DNA of 64,000 nucleotides from the NCBI RefSeq assembly GCF_014235845.1, contig NZ_JACJUQ010000002.1, positions 124,001 through 188,000 on the forward strand. The letters are read 5' to 3'. The number at the start of each line of letters is the position of its first letter. Within the stretch, counting starts at the first letter, position 1. The notes below the pieces were generated by a model. The model saw nothing but the letters and a program-made list of their open reading frames with translations, did no database searches and was not told the origin of the DNA. Of the stretch, positions 37,786-46,156 are shown piece by piece. The position numbers were made by a program, and so were the translations under genes. Source of the stretch: Pontivivens nitratireducens (GTDB lineage Bacteria > Pseudomonadota > Alphaproteobacteria > Rhodobacterales > Rhodobacteraceae).

Positions 37786-40239
37786 TCAATTCGGGGACGT
37801 GAATATCAAACCCCGTTCCGCAGAATATCGCAACCCCGGTGCAATCATTCCGTCCTCCTCGACGACACACAGCGTCAAACTTTCGATCAGCCAGCCCGGC
37901 CAATTGCGGGTAAAAGTGTCAGCCTCAACTATAGGCAGATCAATTCCCTTCAGCCTGGCCATCGAGGCGGAGACCTGTGCGAACGGCAGCTCCCGTATTG
38001 ATCCATCACCATGCAAGGGCTCTAATCCGTGTTCGCCTTTTCGCAGCAACAGCAGATCGCGCGTCTCGCCGCTCAATCGTGTGGGATAGTCGGCTTCGGG
38101 GTGGCACGCGCCCATCGCACGATAACCGGCGTCCCAATCAATGGCATTGCGCAGGCCCTGACCACGCTCCGCCCCCACAGCCCCCAAGCGATCAATTTCC
38201 GCCTGCTCCAGAACCTCTGGCACGGGGATCGCCTCCGCGCCATGCACCGGTTCGATCAAACCGCGCAGCCCCTGTGGGGCCCGAATTTCACCCGCGTCGA
38301 ACAGGATTCGCGCCGTGCGCCAGATCGACGGCACCGGGTACACGAACGCGCCGGCACCGAGTACATCCCCCAACCATTGCGATGACTTCACAACGTCCGG
38401 ATCAGGGGCCAGAACATGCAAGCATGGACCCTCGACCGCGCGGGAGGAGGAGGGGCGCTCCTCCATGTGACGCCAGAGCCGGCCCGCCCGCTGAATCAAG
38501 GATGCCATCGGCGCTACATCCGAAACCATAACGTCAAAGTCCAGATCCAGGGAGCTTTCGATAACTTGGGTGGAGATCAGCACACGCCCAGCCCCGCCCT
38601 CACGATGTTTTCCGAACCGTCGCAGGGCCGTTGCCTCATGCAACTTGCGATCCGCCAGTACAAAGCGGGCATGCAGCAGGTCACAGGGGATTCCGCGCGC
38701 TTTGAGCACCTCGTAAGCCTCGATCGCGTCATCCACCGCATTGCGAACCCATGCGCAGGCCGCACCTGCGCGCGCCTTGGCTTCCAACATGTCGAGCGTG
38801 GTATCGGCGCTGTCGAGGCGTGTAACATGTACCGGCCCGCGTGCGACGGTTCGCGGTGCGATCCCCTTCGCACGACCGTTAATGACCAAGGCCGGATAGC
38901 GCTCACCTTCAACTGATGTTGTCTCACGTCCTGCTCCCGCTTCGAACGCTCCGACCAGTTGCGCGCGCAGATTCAACGGCAGAGTTGCTGACAGCAAGAT
39001 CGCCGAACCACCCATACGCGCGTGCACATAGAGCAACTTGGCCAATAACGCTCCCATGTAAGGATCGGCCATTTCATGCGCTTCATCCACGATCAATATC
39101 TTGGAGGACAGTCCATGCAGACGCATGGTGGAGTGGCGTGTCGGGAGGATCGCAAGCAAGGCCTGATCTATCGTACTGACGCCAACGTCAGCCAACAGTG
39201 CCTTGCGCCGATCATCGGCCAGCCAGGCCGAACAACCCGGCCCGTCACCACCCTCACGCCCACGAACCTCAGCCCAGGTCTCGGACAATTGCGCACGACC
39301 ATGTGCAAGGGTGAGCGAAGGCGGAGCATCGAACATCTGTCTTACGATCGCTTCTGATCGCGCAAACATCGCATCGGCCGTGGCCATAGTAGGTAGAGCG
39401 AAATAAATGCCGCGTCCGTGCCGCCGCGCCAACATACGACCGGCGAGGATCAGCGCTGCTTCGGTTTTCCCCGCGCCGGTTTCATCCTCCAGAATGGCCA
39501 ATGTCGGTGTATCCGGTAGTGGTGTATGGGTGCACGCCAATTGAAGTGGGCTTAGCGAGAAATCAAAACTGGGCGAGCCAATTCCCTCAGCTCTGCCCAG
39601 TCCTGTAGCCGCCACGGCAACCTCAGCACGTTCACGCGCAATTTCCAGATAATCGGTCGCGGAGTGGACTGCATCAACAGCGGGAAACCATTCTGTATTG
39701 GAGCCAATCCAGTCTGCCAGCGCGATGAATCCAGGCAAGCGCCAACTCGCTGCATTTGCATCGTAACAATCAGTCATCTGCGCAACAGGAAACAAATCGA
39801 GCAGGATCTCTGTGAACTCGCGCGCGGCAATTTGTGCATCCGAGCCGATGCTGCGCACCATGCTGCGCCATTCCGCCGATTTCAGTGGAGTGAGTGTCGG
39901 CGGTCGACCGTGATGCCCAGCACATGCAGCATATAGCGCCCTGCGGGTCTCGAGCGTTCCACCAATCGCTGCAGCGAGTAGATCATCATTCGCGTGCAGA
40001 TGAGCCTCCGTCACTTCCCAGTGCCGATAGTTTTGAGGTGTACCATCTCTGAGCATGAGCTGGAATCTGGCGCCGATCTTACCGACATCGTGCAAGGCCG
40101 CAAACAAGGTGAATATTTTTGCCTCTGACGTATGTGACAGCAGAGCCGCCACCGCAGCAACATCCAGAGAATGATACAAGACGGAGTGCTGAATCCCCCT
40201 CTCATCTGCACTCTTTGCAACCCATATCGAAGGAACCAC
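37786..40239 (-). CDS. cas3: CRISPR nuclease-helicase Cas3
   Basis: 817 residues from GTG 40239 (GGGAG 8 nt upstream). HD nuclease domain: YHSLDVAAVAALL, FAALHDVGKIG (~50) and later His/Asp ligands (GHHGRPP). SF2 helicase: Walker A DETGAGKTEA (~253), DEAH box (~384), motif III SATLP, motif VI QRAGRLWRH. It degrades targets marked by Cascade. First gene of the locus; all eight cas genes run leftward toward the array, with no gene missing or frameshifted, so interference and adaptation both appear intact. Confidence 0.97.
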   Translation of the reverse strand: MVPSIWVAKSADERGIQHSVLYHSLDVAAVAALLSHTSEAKIFTLFAALHDVGKIGARFQLMLRDGTPQNYRHWEVTEAHLHANDDLLAAAIGGTLETRRALYAACAGHHGRPPTLTPLKSAEWRSMVRSIGSDAQIAAREFTEILLDLFPVAQMTDCYDANAASWRLPGFIALADWIGSNTEWFPAVDAVHSATDYLEIARERAEVAVAATGLGRAEGIGSPSFDFSLSPLQLACTHTPLPDTPTLAILEDETGAGKTEAALILAGRMLARRHGRGIYFALPTMATADAMFARSEAIVRQMFDAPPSLTLAHGRAQLSETWAEVRGREGGDGPGCSAWLADDRRKALLADVGVSTIDQALLAILPTRHSTMRLHGLSSKILIVDEAHEMADPYMGALLAKLLYVHARMGGSAILLSATLPLNLRAQLVGAFEAGAGRETTSVEGERYPALVINGRAKGIAPRTVARGPVHVTRLDSADTTLDMLEAKARAGAACAWVRNAVDDAIEAYEVLKARGIPCDLLHARFVLADRKLHEATALRRFGKHREGGAGRVLISTQVIESSLDLDFDVMVSDVAPMASLIQRAGRLWRHMEERPSSSRAVEGPCLHVLAPDPDVVKSSQWLGDVLGAGAFVYPVPSIWRTARILFDAGEIRAPQGLRGLIEPVHGAEAIPVPEVLEQAEIDRLGAVGAERGQGLRNAIDWDAGYRAMGACHPEADYPTRLSGETRDLLLLRKGEHGLEPLHGDGSIRELPFAQVSASMARLKGIDLPIVEADTFTRNWPGWLIESLTLCVVEEDGMIAPGLRYSAERGLIFTSPN

Positions 40240-40370
40240 AAGCTGCTCCCTTATAATCTGCGTGGCGAGATGAATGGCCTCAACTCCGCCGCCATCCCCA
40301 CACTCTTACGTTTACGACATTTGGAACCAGTGTCGTGCCATATTACGACGATTGGGCACCAAAGAGTTGA
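40240..40370. other. Spacer upstream of cas3
   Basis: 131 bases, probable cas promoter region. TTATAAG on the minus strand ~12-18 nt before the cas3 GTG resembles a -10 box, although it is close to the start. No gene seen. Confidence 0.35.
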
Positions 40371-40794
40371 TTACTTCCCATGTGCTTCTTTGCTAGTTGC
40401 GCCGCCATGCGCATGGCAAAAACCGCCGTCTTCTTGCAACCAAACGTCGATGGGCCGTTGTATGCCGCCGCTGACTGAATTCTTGCAGCGTTCGCTTTTT
40501 GCAGTCTTAGCGCCACAGCGCGGTTCGCCGTAGGTGGCTAGCCAATCAAGATACTGCGACTTGAAGGCACCATTTTTCCTAGCGAACCATTCCGCCCGAT
40601 CATTCAGGAAGTCTTCAACGTCACTTGGTTGAAGGTCTACTGTAATGCCGCCCCATGGCGCGTCAACAGAGGCAACGAGACTAACGCCCGCGCGTTAGGC
40701 TAAGGAAACGCTCCTCAAAGCCCTGAAAATCGCATGAGCAGTTCAAAAATAGGATTGATTGAGCGTCGATTGATCCTGTGAAATCAAGGCAAAT
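40371..40794 (-). pseudogene. Decayed gene with Cys/HGG C-terminus, cut at the element boundary
   Basis: Reading the minus strand from the att repeat, one frame gives ICLDFTGSIDAQSILFLN then CSCDFQGFEERFLSLTRGR and stops near 40692. The next frame takes over without a gap in sense: SLVASVDAPWGGITVDL, DVEDFLNDRAEWFARKNG, YLDWLATYGEPRCGAKTAKS, ERCKNSV, FCHAHGGATSKEAHGK, stop at 40371-40373. A single-base shift near 40690-40698 would join them. No start codon exists, and the 5' end meets the element's left att site. The Cys...Cys...CHAHGG ending resembles small HGG-motif (possibly zinc-binding) proteins common near phage genes. Best read as a frameshifted, 5'-truncated remnant. Confidence 0.55.
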
Positions 40795-40816
40795 TGGCGG
40801 AGAGACAGGGATTCGA
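40795..40816. repeat. Left attachment site (displaced tRNA 3' end)
   Basis: 22-bp perfect copy of the tRNA-Ser 3' end including CCA complement (plus strand TGGCGGAGAGACAGG then GATTCGA). The match stops exactly where the tRNA sequence diverges (GACG versus GAAC). Confidence 0.92.
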
Positions 40817-40850
40817 CGTCAAGTCGTTTTTATGGTCTTTTTCTATTGAT

Positions 40851-40856
40851 TATAAA
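40851..40856 (+). promoter_or_regulatory. Possible -10 of the integrase promoter
   Basis: TATAAA, one base from consensus, 57 bp before the integrase start and directly before the arm-site repeats; the -35 region (TTTTAT) is weak. Confidence 0.3.
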
Positions 40857-40873
40857 GGCGATAGAAGTCTAAA

Positions 40874-40896
40874 CGTGTGTGGTAATCGTGTGTGGT
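40874..40896 (+). repeat. Left integrase arm-type site pair
   Basis: Two exact copies of CGTGTGTGGT (40874-40883 and 40887-40896) with a 13-bp period, 58-80 bp inside the left att repeat and between the integrase -10 and start codon. The same motif, orientation and period recur inside the right end. Confidence 0.6.
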
Positions 40897-40912
40897 TTGG
40901 TTGGAGATGGTC

Positions 40913-42163
40913 GTGGCGAAATACCTGCAAAAGCGTCGTCGTGTCTGGTACGCTGTTCTTGAGATACCACGATCACTGAGGCCACATTTTGGTGGAAAGG
41001 CTCGTCTGGTCAGATCGCTACAAACAGAGAGCCTGACCGAAGCCGAACGGCTTGTCTTGGGTGTTGTGTCAACGTGGAAGGCAATTTTTGAGGCAAAACG
41101 AAACGGCGTCGCCACGAAGGACGCAATTACTGCATTGCAGGCACAGGCTGAGGAGCTTCAACTCCAAGGATGGAACGCTTATGACATTAAGCATCGCCAA
41201 GCTGAAATCGCCGAATTATTTGAAGACGACGACCTACGGAACGCTGTTGGCGTCGTGCACGGTGACTACATCCAACTCGACCAGTACATAGATGATTACA
41301 TCGCCATGACTGAGGGCACTGCCAAAACCAAAGACATGAAAGCAGCCGACCTAAGGCGCTTTGCCAAGAAATTCTCCTATGCTGATGAGGCGCCCCGTTT
41401 GCAGGTTATGGACTGGGTGGACCATGAACTTATGGCCGAACAAAAACTGTCTGCCGCAACCTGCCGTAGGATCATTTCAGCTTGCAGGGGCTACTGGGCA
41501 TACTTGGAGCGACACCACAAACTCGACACCCCCCAGCCCTTCGACAAGGTGGTGCCCAGCGCCCCTCGAAAGAAGACAAAAGAGGACGTAAGGAAGCGCA
41601 GAAAGCATTTTGGCAAGGGGGACTACCAAAAATTGCTAGACGGCTCTCAGCGGCGCTCTGAGGTGCTCTCAGCCCTAATTCAGTTAGGGGCATACACTGG
41701 CGCAAGGATTGAGGAGCTTTGCTCTCTGAAGCTGGAACACCTGACAGATGATCGCTTTAAGATTGAAGACGCCAAAACCTCCGCAGGGATCAGGGAAATT
41801 CCGATACATAGCCACATCAAAACGTTGGTGGCACAACTCAAGAAAGATAGCACAGACGCCTACCTATTATCCGGCTTGACCTTCAATAAATATAACGACC
41901 GCTCCAATGCTGTAGGAAAGCAGTTTGGCAGGCTGAAGGCAGACCTTGGTTATGGCCCTGACTTTGTGTTTCATTCCTTCAGGAAGGGTGTCGCTACCCA
42001 ACTCGAAACCGCAGGGGTTGCTGAAAACGTAACTGCAAGAATACTTGGCCATGAATTCCGTACAATAACCTACGGTCTATATTCTGGTGGCGTGAGCTTC
42101 GACGTATTGGCAAAGGCGCTGGGCCGAGTTGATTGGAGATGGCAATGGGTGGTTGGTGCCTGA
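40913..42163 (+). CDS. Tyrosine recombinase/integrase
   Basis: 416 residues from GTG 40913, chosen since GGAG lies 6 nt upstream and the protein then opens MAKYLQKRRRVWYAVLEIP, like the DUF6538 arm-binding module. A SAM-like core-binding domain (DQYIDDYIAMTEGTAKTKD) follows. The catalytic domain has Arg in GAYTGARIEEL (~260), Lys in EDAKTSAGIREIP, HSFRKG (His-x-x-Arg), a HEFR block and Tyr in TYGLYSGG. It integrates the element at the tRNA-Ser 3' end; the gene lies 97 bp inside the left att site, as is usual. No excisionase is recognisable. Confidence 0.93.
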   Translation: MAKYLQKRRRVWYAVLEIPRSLRPHFGGKARLVRSLQTESLTEAERLVLGVVSTWKAIFEAKRNGVATKDAITALQAQAEELQLQGWNAYDIKHRQAEIAELFEDDDLRNAVGVVHGDYIQLDQYIDDYIAMTEGTAKTKDMKAADLRRFAKKFSYADEAPRLQVMDWVDHELMAEQKLSAATCRRIISACRGYWAYLERHHKLDTPQPFDKVVPSAPRKKTKEDVRKRRKHFGKGDYQKLLDGSQRRSEVLSALIQLGAYTGARIEELCSLKLEHLTDDRFKIEDAKTSAGIREIPIHSHIKTLVAQLKKDSTDAYLLSGLTFNKYNDRSNAVGKQFGRLKADLGYGPDFVFHSFRKGVATQLETAGVAENVTARILGHEFRTITYGLYSGGVSFDVLAKALGRVDWRWQWVVGA

Positions 42164-42266
42164 GAGATAGGTGGAGTAAGCCCTATGTGGGACTATTTTA
42201 TCGGTCTGGATTGAATTAGGAAGGGAGGCCCAGTGAAGGGCCTCTCCTCGTGCTTTGCGCGTGAGA

Positions 42267-43802
42267 TTAGGGGTTGCCCGACTTTGGCTGGTTCTGATAG
42301 CCTGCGTTTGCATGTTGGGTGGATTGCCATACCTCAGGAGTATACTTTTCTTCCTCTATACCTTTCCTTCCCTCCCCTAATTCTTGGTCTGTTAAGTCTT
42401 CTAGGAACTGATAATCTTCATCATCTATTACTGAGTAATCTTCATCTTCCTCAGGGTAATTAGTTATTTCTGAATAGTCAGTATAGTGATCTGGATAATC
42501 TGCCTTATAAATCTGACAGGTTCCGTTTGGGTAGGTTATGTCAAGGGCAGGAACCGCTCCTAGGTAGTGAATTAAGTTCTCCCTGAGGGCCTCTAGAACA
42601 ACGTCTTTATCAGAAACCTTGCATATCAGACAATCATGGACAGGGTAGCTGGGAACATCCGCGAGGGCCAACTGAAGAATGGTTGCGGTCATAATGTTGC
42701 TTTCAATATTCATAAGTTTGAATACATCAAGGTCACATGTTTTCAGGAATGGGTAGGTTTGGTAAATTTCGTCATACAGGCTTTTAGCACTCACTTTCTT
42801 GGGTACGTTATACTTCTGCTTGACCGTTCGTGTTTTAACCTTGCCATCTTCGCCTCTGACCTTTTCGCCTTTTGGGAAGGAGGTAGGTTCCCCGTCCACG
42901 GACAAAAGCTTTGATACTAGCAGCTTCATGAGGTTGCGCGCTTCTGTAAACCGGTCTGTTCCCTGATGCTTCTGGACGTATGGAAGGATTGAGTAGGGAT
43001 CATCAGGCAGCCGTTTGCTTAGCTTTCCTGCAATGATAGCAAGGTAGCAGGATTTCAGGTCAATTTCGCAAACAGGTTCAAGGTCAATGGTCATGGATAG
43101 TCTCACGCTTTCTGAATGGTTCTGATAGCTTCCGTAGCTTCTGCCCCCTTGCTCAAGGTCTGAATTGTTAAATATGCGGGTGATCGTGCTGAACGTAGCT
43201 CCCGTGGGGTGGTTTAGCGGGTGTGCTGCCATGCAAGCCCGAATGAGACGCACTTCATTATGTAACCTGCTGACTTCCTCTTGATCGAAGCGTTTGAGGC
43301 TAAGTTTGTGTCCACCCGTGGAGTGACCCGCCCGAGGGACCTTGGGGCTGCGCACTTGAATGGCAGGGCTTAGGCCGTGAGGTTTGAACTTGAGCGCGTG
43401 GCCAAAGTTGGGAATGCGAATTTTATACACGGCGCAGAGCCTGTCCCTTTTGGATGAGGGTTGAACCTTTTGCAGGTATTGACCTTCAAGGGCCTTCTTT
43501 AACTCCCTCACAAAGGTGCCGCCGTAGGCGCTATCCGTAAATTCCGCGTTCGCGCTCGGCCAAAACACCCGCCCGTCGATGCTGGACATATATGCCATGC
43601 AGAAGTCCGACAAAGCCCAGATGAATTTTTTCTCGGATGTTCGGCGATCAGGGAAGATACCGAGTTCTCTCAGCCAGAAAGCTAGGGCTTCGTATGTGGT
43701 GGCGTCTGCTGGCTCGAAGTCGCAGTACACTTTGCTGGTCCCTTCGATTACATTGCCAAACTGGTGCGAGTAGGTTTTGTAGGTTCGATTTTCGTCTTTC
43801 AA
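42267..43802 (-). CDS. Stand-alone protein with family-A DNA polymerase-like motifs
   Basis: 511 residues from TTG 43802 (AGGA 6 nt upstream; TTG 43817 adds five). The first ~200 residues are of unknown fold. Then a polymerase-like order appears: GGRSYGSYQN; EIDLKSCYLAIIAGKL (compare PolA motif A, DYSQIELRI, Asp ~247); TEARNLMKLLVSKLL with Arg-x3-Lys (~287-291), as in the PolA O-helix RxxxK; and YPVHDCLICKV (compare VHDELVFEV, motif C, HD ~389). A ~60-residue acidic tail follows. No exonuclease domain. Likely a replication or repair polymerase relative of the element; activity is an inference from motif order. The start codon and low GC mark it as foreign. Confidence 0.6.
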   Translation of the reverse strand: MKDENRTYKTYSHQFGNVIEGTSKVYCDFEPADATTYEALAFWLRELGIFPDRRTSEKKFIWALSDFCMAYMSSIDGRVFWPSANAEFTDSAYGGTFVRELKKALEGQYLQKVQPSSKRDRLCAVYKIRIPNFGHALKFKPHGLSPAIQVRSPKVPRAGHSTGGHKLSLKRFDQEEVSRLHNEVRLIRACMAAHPLNHPTGATFSTITRIFNNSDLEQGGRSYGSYQNHSESVRLSMTIDLEPVCEIDLKSCYLAIIAGKLSKRLPDDPYSILPYVQKHQGTDRFTEARNLMKLLVSKLLSVDGEPTSFPKGEKVRGEDGKVKTRTVKQKYNVPKKVSAKSLYDEIYQTYPFLKTCDLDVFKLMNIESNIMTATILQLALADVPSYPVHDCLICKVSDKDVVLEALRENLIHYLGAVPALDITYPNGTCQIYKADYPDHYTDYSEITNYPEEDEDYSVIDDEDYQFLEDLTDQELGEGRKGIEEEKYTPEVWQSTQHANAGYQNQPKSGNP

Positions 43803-44305
43803 ATTTTGTCCTTTCAATGGGTGACGGCCCTTCGGAGAGGCGCATGCCTCAGGGCTATCCGTTCAATTATGTATGGGAGCTTGGCCGCTGTCGCGCCCAA
43901 GCGTTTGACACAAAAATTCCCGCGACCTTACGGAGCGGGTTCGGGTTGGCATGTCGCCATGATACATCGGAGCGAACTCGGAAAATTCCGATGCTATCCA
44001 AACGCATTACAGCAATTTGACAGGCTTCCTGCCGAATGTCAAGGGAGACTTAAAATATTGCATGTGTCGTTGCGGTTAGTGGTGATTTGGCTGCCTGGCT
44101 TGCTCACGATCAGATGCCCTACCTCAAGCTGTAGCAACGCCCAAGTTTCCTGCCCCCTCTTGCCTCTGTCGCGTCCCTTTAGAGTAGACGGTAAGGTTAC
44201 TGATGGCTGTTACTGTCGGAGCAGTCACAATAGGGTATTTATGCTTGCAAATGTGACTAGAATCACCTTACTCTAAAGTCAAATGTTACCAGATTGGAGG
44301 GTACT
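43803..44305. other. Divergent spacer between polymerase-like and resolvase genes
   Basis: About 500 bases between divergently transcribed genes, with no convincing ORF. It carries a perfect 7-bp inverted repeat AGTCACA (44223-44229) / TGTGACT (44252-44258), spanning 36 bp, which could be a resolvase site or operator. TTGCAA-N17-TTACTC (44246-44274) is a weak promoter for the resolvase. Confidence 0.45.
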
Positions 44306-44848
44306 ATGGCTTTGGTAGGTTATCGTCGCGTTAGCAGCGTGGATCAGAACTTGGACCGTCAGGACCTCGGCCAGGTCGAGAAGGTGTTTGAAGAGAAGCT
44401 GTCAGGCAAGAGCGCCAAGGATCGCCCAGCGCTGCAAGCCATGCTTGACTACATCCGAGAGGGCGACACGGTTGCCGTATACTCAATTGATCGCCTTGCC
44501 CGCGACCTGAGGGACCTTCAGGACATAATCCAGACTGTCAACGACAAGGGCGCTACCATCCGCTTCCTGACTGAGGGGCTGACCTTCTCTGCTGACAAGG
44601 ATGATGCCTTTGCCAAGCTGCAACTTCACATGATGGGCGCGTTCGCTGAATTTGAGCGGAATATCATCCGCAAGCGTCAGGCAGAGGGGATCGCCAAGGC
44701 CAAGTCGAAGGGGGTCTACAAGGGCAGGAAGCCTAGCATAGATCGTGACAGGGTTAAGGAACTGAGGGAAGAGGGCTTGTCCACCTACAAGATTGCCGCG
44801 AACATGGGTATCAGCCGCATGTCAGTTCACCGAATCTTGAACGGATAG
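44306..44848 (+). CDS. Serine recombinase (resolvase/invertase family)
   Basis: 180 residues from ATG 44306 (GGAGG 7 nt upstream). The opening MALVGYRRVSSVDQNLDRQ carries the nucleophilic Ser. Conserved Arg occur in SIDRLARDLRDL and FERNIIRKRQAEGIAKAK. A C-terminal helix-turn-helix (EEGLSTYKIAANMGISRMSV) binds DNA. Length is normal for small resolvases such as Tn3 resolvase or Hin. It may resolve multimers or invert a segment of the element; the inverted repeat just upstream is a candidate target. Confidence 0.92.
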   Translation: MALVGYRRVSSVDQNLDRQDLGQVEKVFEEKLSGKSAKDRPALQAMLDYIREGDTVAVYSIDRLARDLRDLQDIIQTVNDKGATIRFLTEGLTFSADKDDAFAKLQLHMMGAFAEFERNIIRKRQAEGIAKAKSKGVYKGRKPSIDRDRVKELREEGLSTYKIAANMGISRMSVHRILNG

Positions 44849-44963
44849 GCTGAGGTTTGCTCTGAAACGCGAAGGACCCTGCCTAAGTGACGGGTCCCCC
44901 TTGGGAATAAGAGGGCGGGCCGATTTTGAACTGGCAGCCCCCCTGCAACTCGGAGGAAAAATA

Positions 44964-45068
44964 ATGACTTTACAAGATAACTTAAAAGCCTATTCCCGAT
45001 TTTTTCCCAATGCTTTCACCCAGATTGCAGTTCATATCAGAGCAGAAATCATTCCTTGTCAGTCTTGA
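44964..45068 (+). CDS. Possible 34-residue small protein
   Basis: ATG 44964 is preceded by CGGAGGAAAAATA, an excellent ribosome site at 8-nt spacing, and the frame runs 34 codons (MTLQDNLKAYSRFFPNAFTQ..., ending IIPCQS). No similarity recognised. The strong site argues for translation, the short length against certainty. It lies between the resolvase and the convergent lipoprotein gene. Confidence 0.3.
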   Translation: MTLQDNLKAYSRFFPNAFTQIAVHIRAEIIPCQS

Positions 45069-45073
45069 AGGAG

Positions 45074-45334
45074 TTATTTTCTACGTAACGTGATTTGGTC
45101 AAGGTAAAAATCACAAACACTCACATCCTCATCATTATAAAGAGACGCCAAGCGTATTTGTTGGGACAAAATTGCCCTTTCAATGCTGTTGGTATTTCGC
45201 GTCGAGCTCATGCTTTGCGCGGTTTGGTAGAGGGAGTCTAGCTTTTCGTCTAGTTTGTCGTAGCAGGATTTTTCACTCTCCCAACAAGCAGACAGCGGCA
45301 GAAACGCCACGATGATTAATGACTTGCGAATCAT
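45074..45334 (-). CDS. Small lipoprotein, unknown function
   Basis: 86 residues: MIRKSLIIVAFLPLSAC is a clear lipoprotein signal with Cys17. The mature part is short and helical (SCYDKLDEKLDSLYQTAQSM) with two further Cys. Last of four small minus-strand genes at the right side of the element. No family recognised; size and lipid anchor are similar to entry-exclusion or lysis-associated lipoproteins, but nothing specific supports either. Confidence 0.65.
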   Translation of the reverse strand: MIRKSLIIVAFLPLSACWESEKSCYDKLDEKLDSLYQTAQSMSSTRNTNSIERAILSQQIRLASLYNDEDVSVCDFYLDQITLRRK

Positions 45335-45421
45335 GTCGTGAAATTTTCCCGAGAATTAGAGGTTGTCATGACGCCACATGGATTACTTTGGTCAATTCCA
45401 CGCCTAACGGTTCGAGAAAAT

Positions 45422-45796
45422 TTATCGTTGAGCTCGATGGCAGGCATTCACCCATACATTGGCAAAATCCTCAGAAGCATCAAGTTTCCCCTCCGTCGAA
45501 TTCATTGTGGGGAATTCATATGCAGCCAAGACCATGTCTTTCACAGTATCATTGAAGTCAAACAATTCGTCAGTCTCCCTTGCTTGGGACATAGCTTCGG
45601 AGAGGGGTGTGCCATTCTGTCTATTGAGCATGACGGATTTTGAAATCGTTTCAATTGCCAGCCCGCATAATTCTTCGTTCTGTGGGAAGCGGCCATCGTA
45701 CGTTAGCGTCATAGCATCTTCACGCTGTGCTAGAGCTCCTTGTGGCAGAAGGGTCGCGCAAGCGATAATTACGTAGAATTTGGTTCTAATACTCAT
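45422..45796 (-). CDS. Small secreted protein, unknown function
   Basis: 124 residues with a Sec signal (MSIRTKFYVIIACATLLPQG, cut likely after ALA at ~23). The mature chain has two Cys (ELCGLAIE, VNACHRAQ) that could form a disulfide in the periplasm. No recognised domain. Cargo of the tRNA-Ser element, 46 bp after the next gene upstream and 88 bp before the lipoprotein gene, same strand. Confidence 0.65.
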   Translation of the reverse strand: MSIRTKFYVIIACATLLPQGALAQREDAMTLTYDGRFPQNEELCGLAIETISKSVMLNRQNGTPLSEAMSQARETDELFDFNDTVKDMVLAAYEFPTMNSTEGKLDASEDFANVWVNACHRAQR

Positions 45797-45841
45797 AAAG
45801 TGTTGCCTTTTAGTTTTTGCTTCGTGGAGCCCGTCGCGCTG

Positions 45842-46147
45842 TTAAGTTAAGCCTGCCTTCGACTCGATACTATCTCCGCTCTCAGTGAGATTTCGCTCTA
45901 GGAGTTCGGCGGCTTCTTTTAGGATTCTTGGTACTTCACCGGCAATCTGTCTACGTATTTCGGATATGGGCTGAGATTCATCCTTTGCAAGTCGCAATGT
46001 CACTTCTATATCGTGCCCGGTGAGGTTTTGAAGCGGAGGCGCGAGAGATATATTAACCGTAGTGGATATATATTCAGTGCGTTCTTTGATCTTTATTTCT
46101 TTTAGGTCGTAGCTGTATAGCTTCAAACTTTCTGTCGTGTTGGTCAA
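45842..46147 (-). CDS. Hypothetical protein, 101 residues
   Basis: Cytoplasmic by appearance. The N-terminal half alternates as beta strands (SLKLYSYDLKEIKIKERTEY, ISTTVNISLAPPL); the C-terminal half is an amphipathic helix (IRRQIAGEVPRILKEAAELL). Not recognised. It starts 9 bp after the stop of the zinc-ribbon/YbjQ gene, so the two are very likely one transcript. Confidence 0.6.
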   Translation of the reverse strand: MTNTTESLKLYSYDLKEIKIKERTEYISTTVNISLAPPLQNLTGHDIEVTLRLAKDESQPISEIRRQIAGEVPRILKEAAELLERNLTESGDSIESKAGLT

Positions 46148-46156
46148 AACTCTTTC

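Noticed and set aside
40171-40533. 120-codon plus-strand frame near the cas3 start
   Set aside because: It overlaps cas3 and the decayed HGG gene in antisense and shows no family features.
40795-40816. Possible second tRNA-Ser gene
   Set aside because: Only the last 22 nt match; there is no anticodon arm or 5' half, so it is an attachment-site remnant.
45338-45643. 101-codon plus-strand frame in the element
   Set aside because: Antisense to a protein with a clear signal peptide; no ribosome site or similarity.
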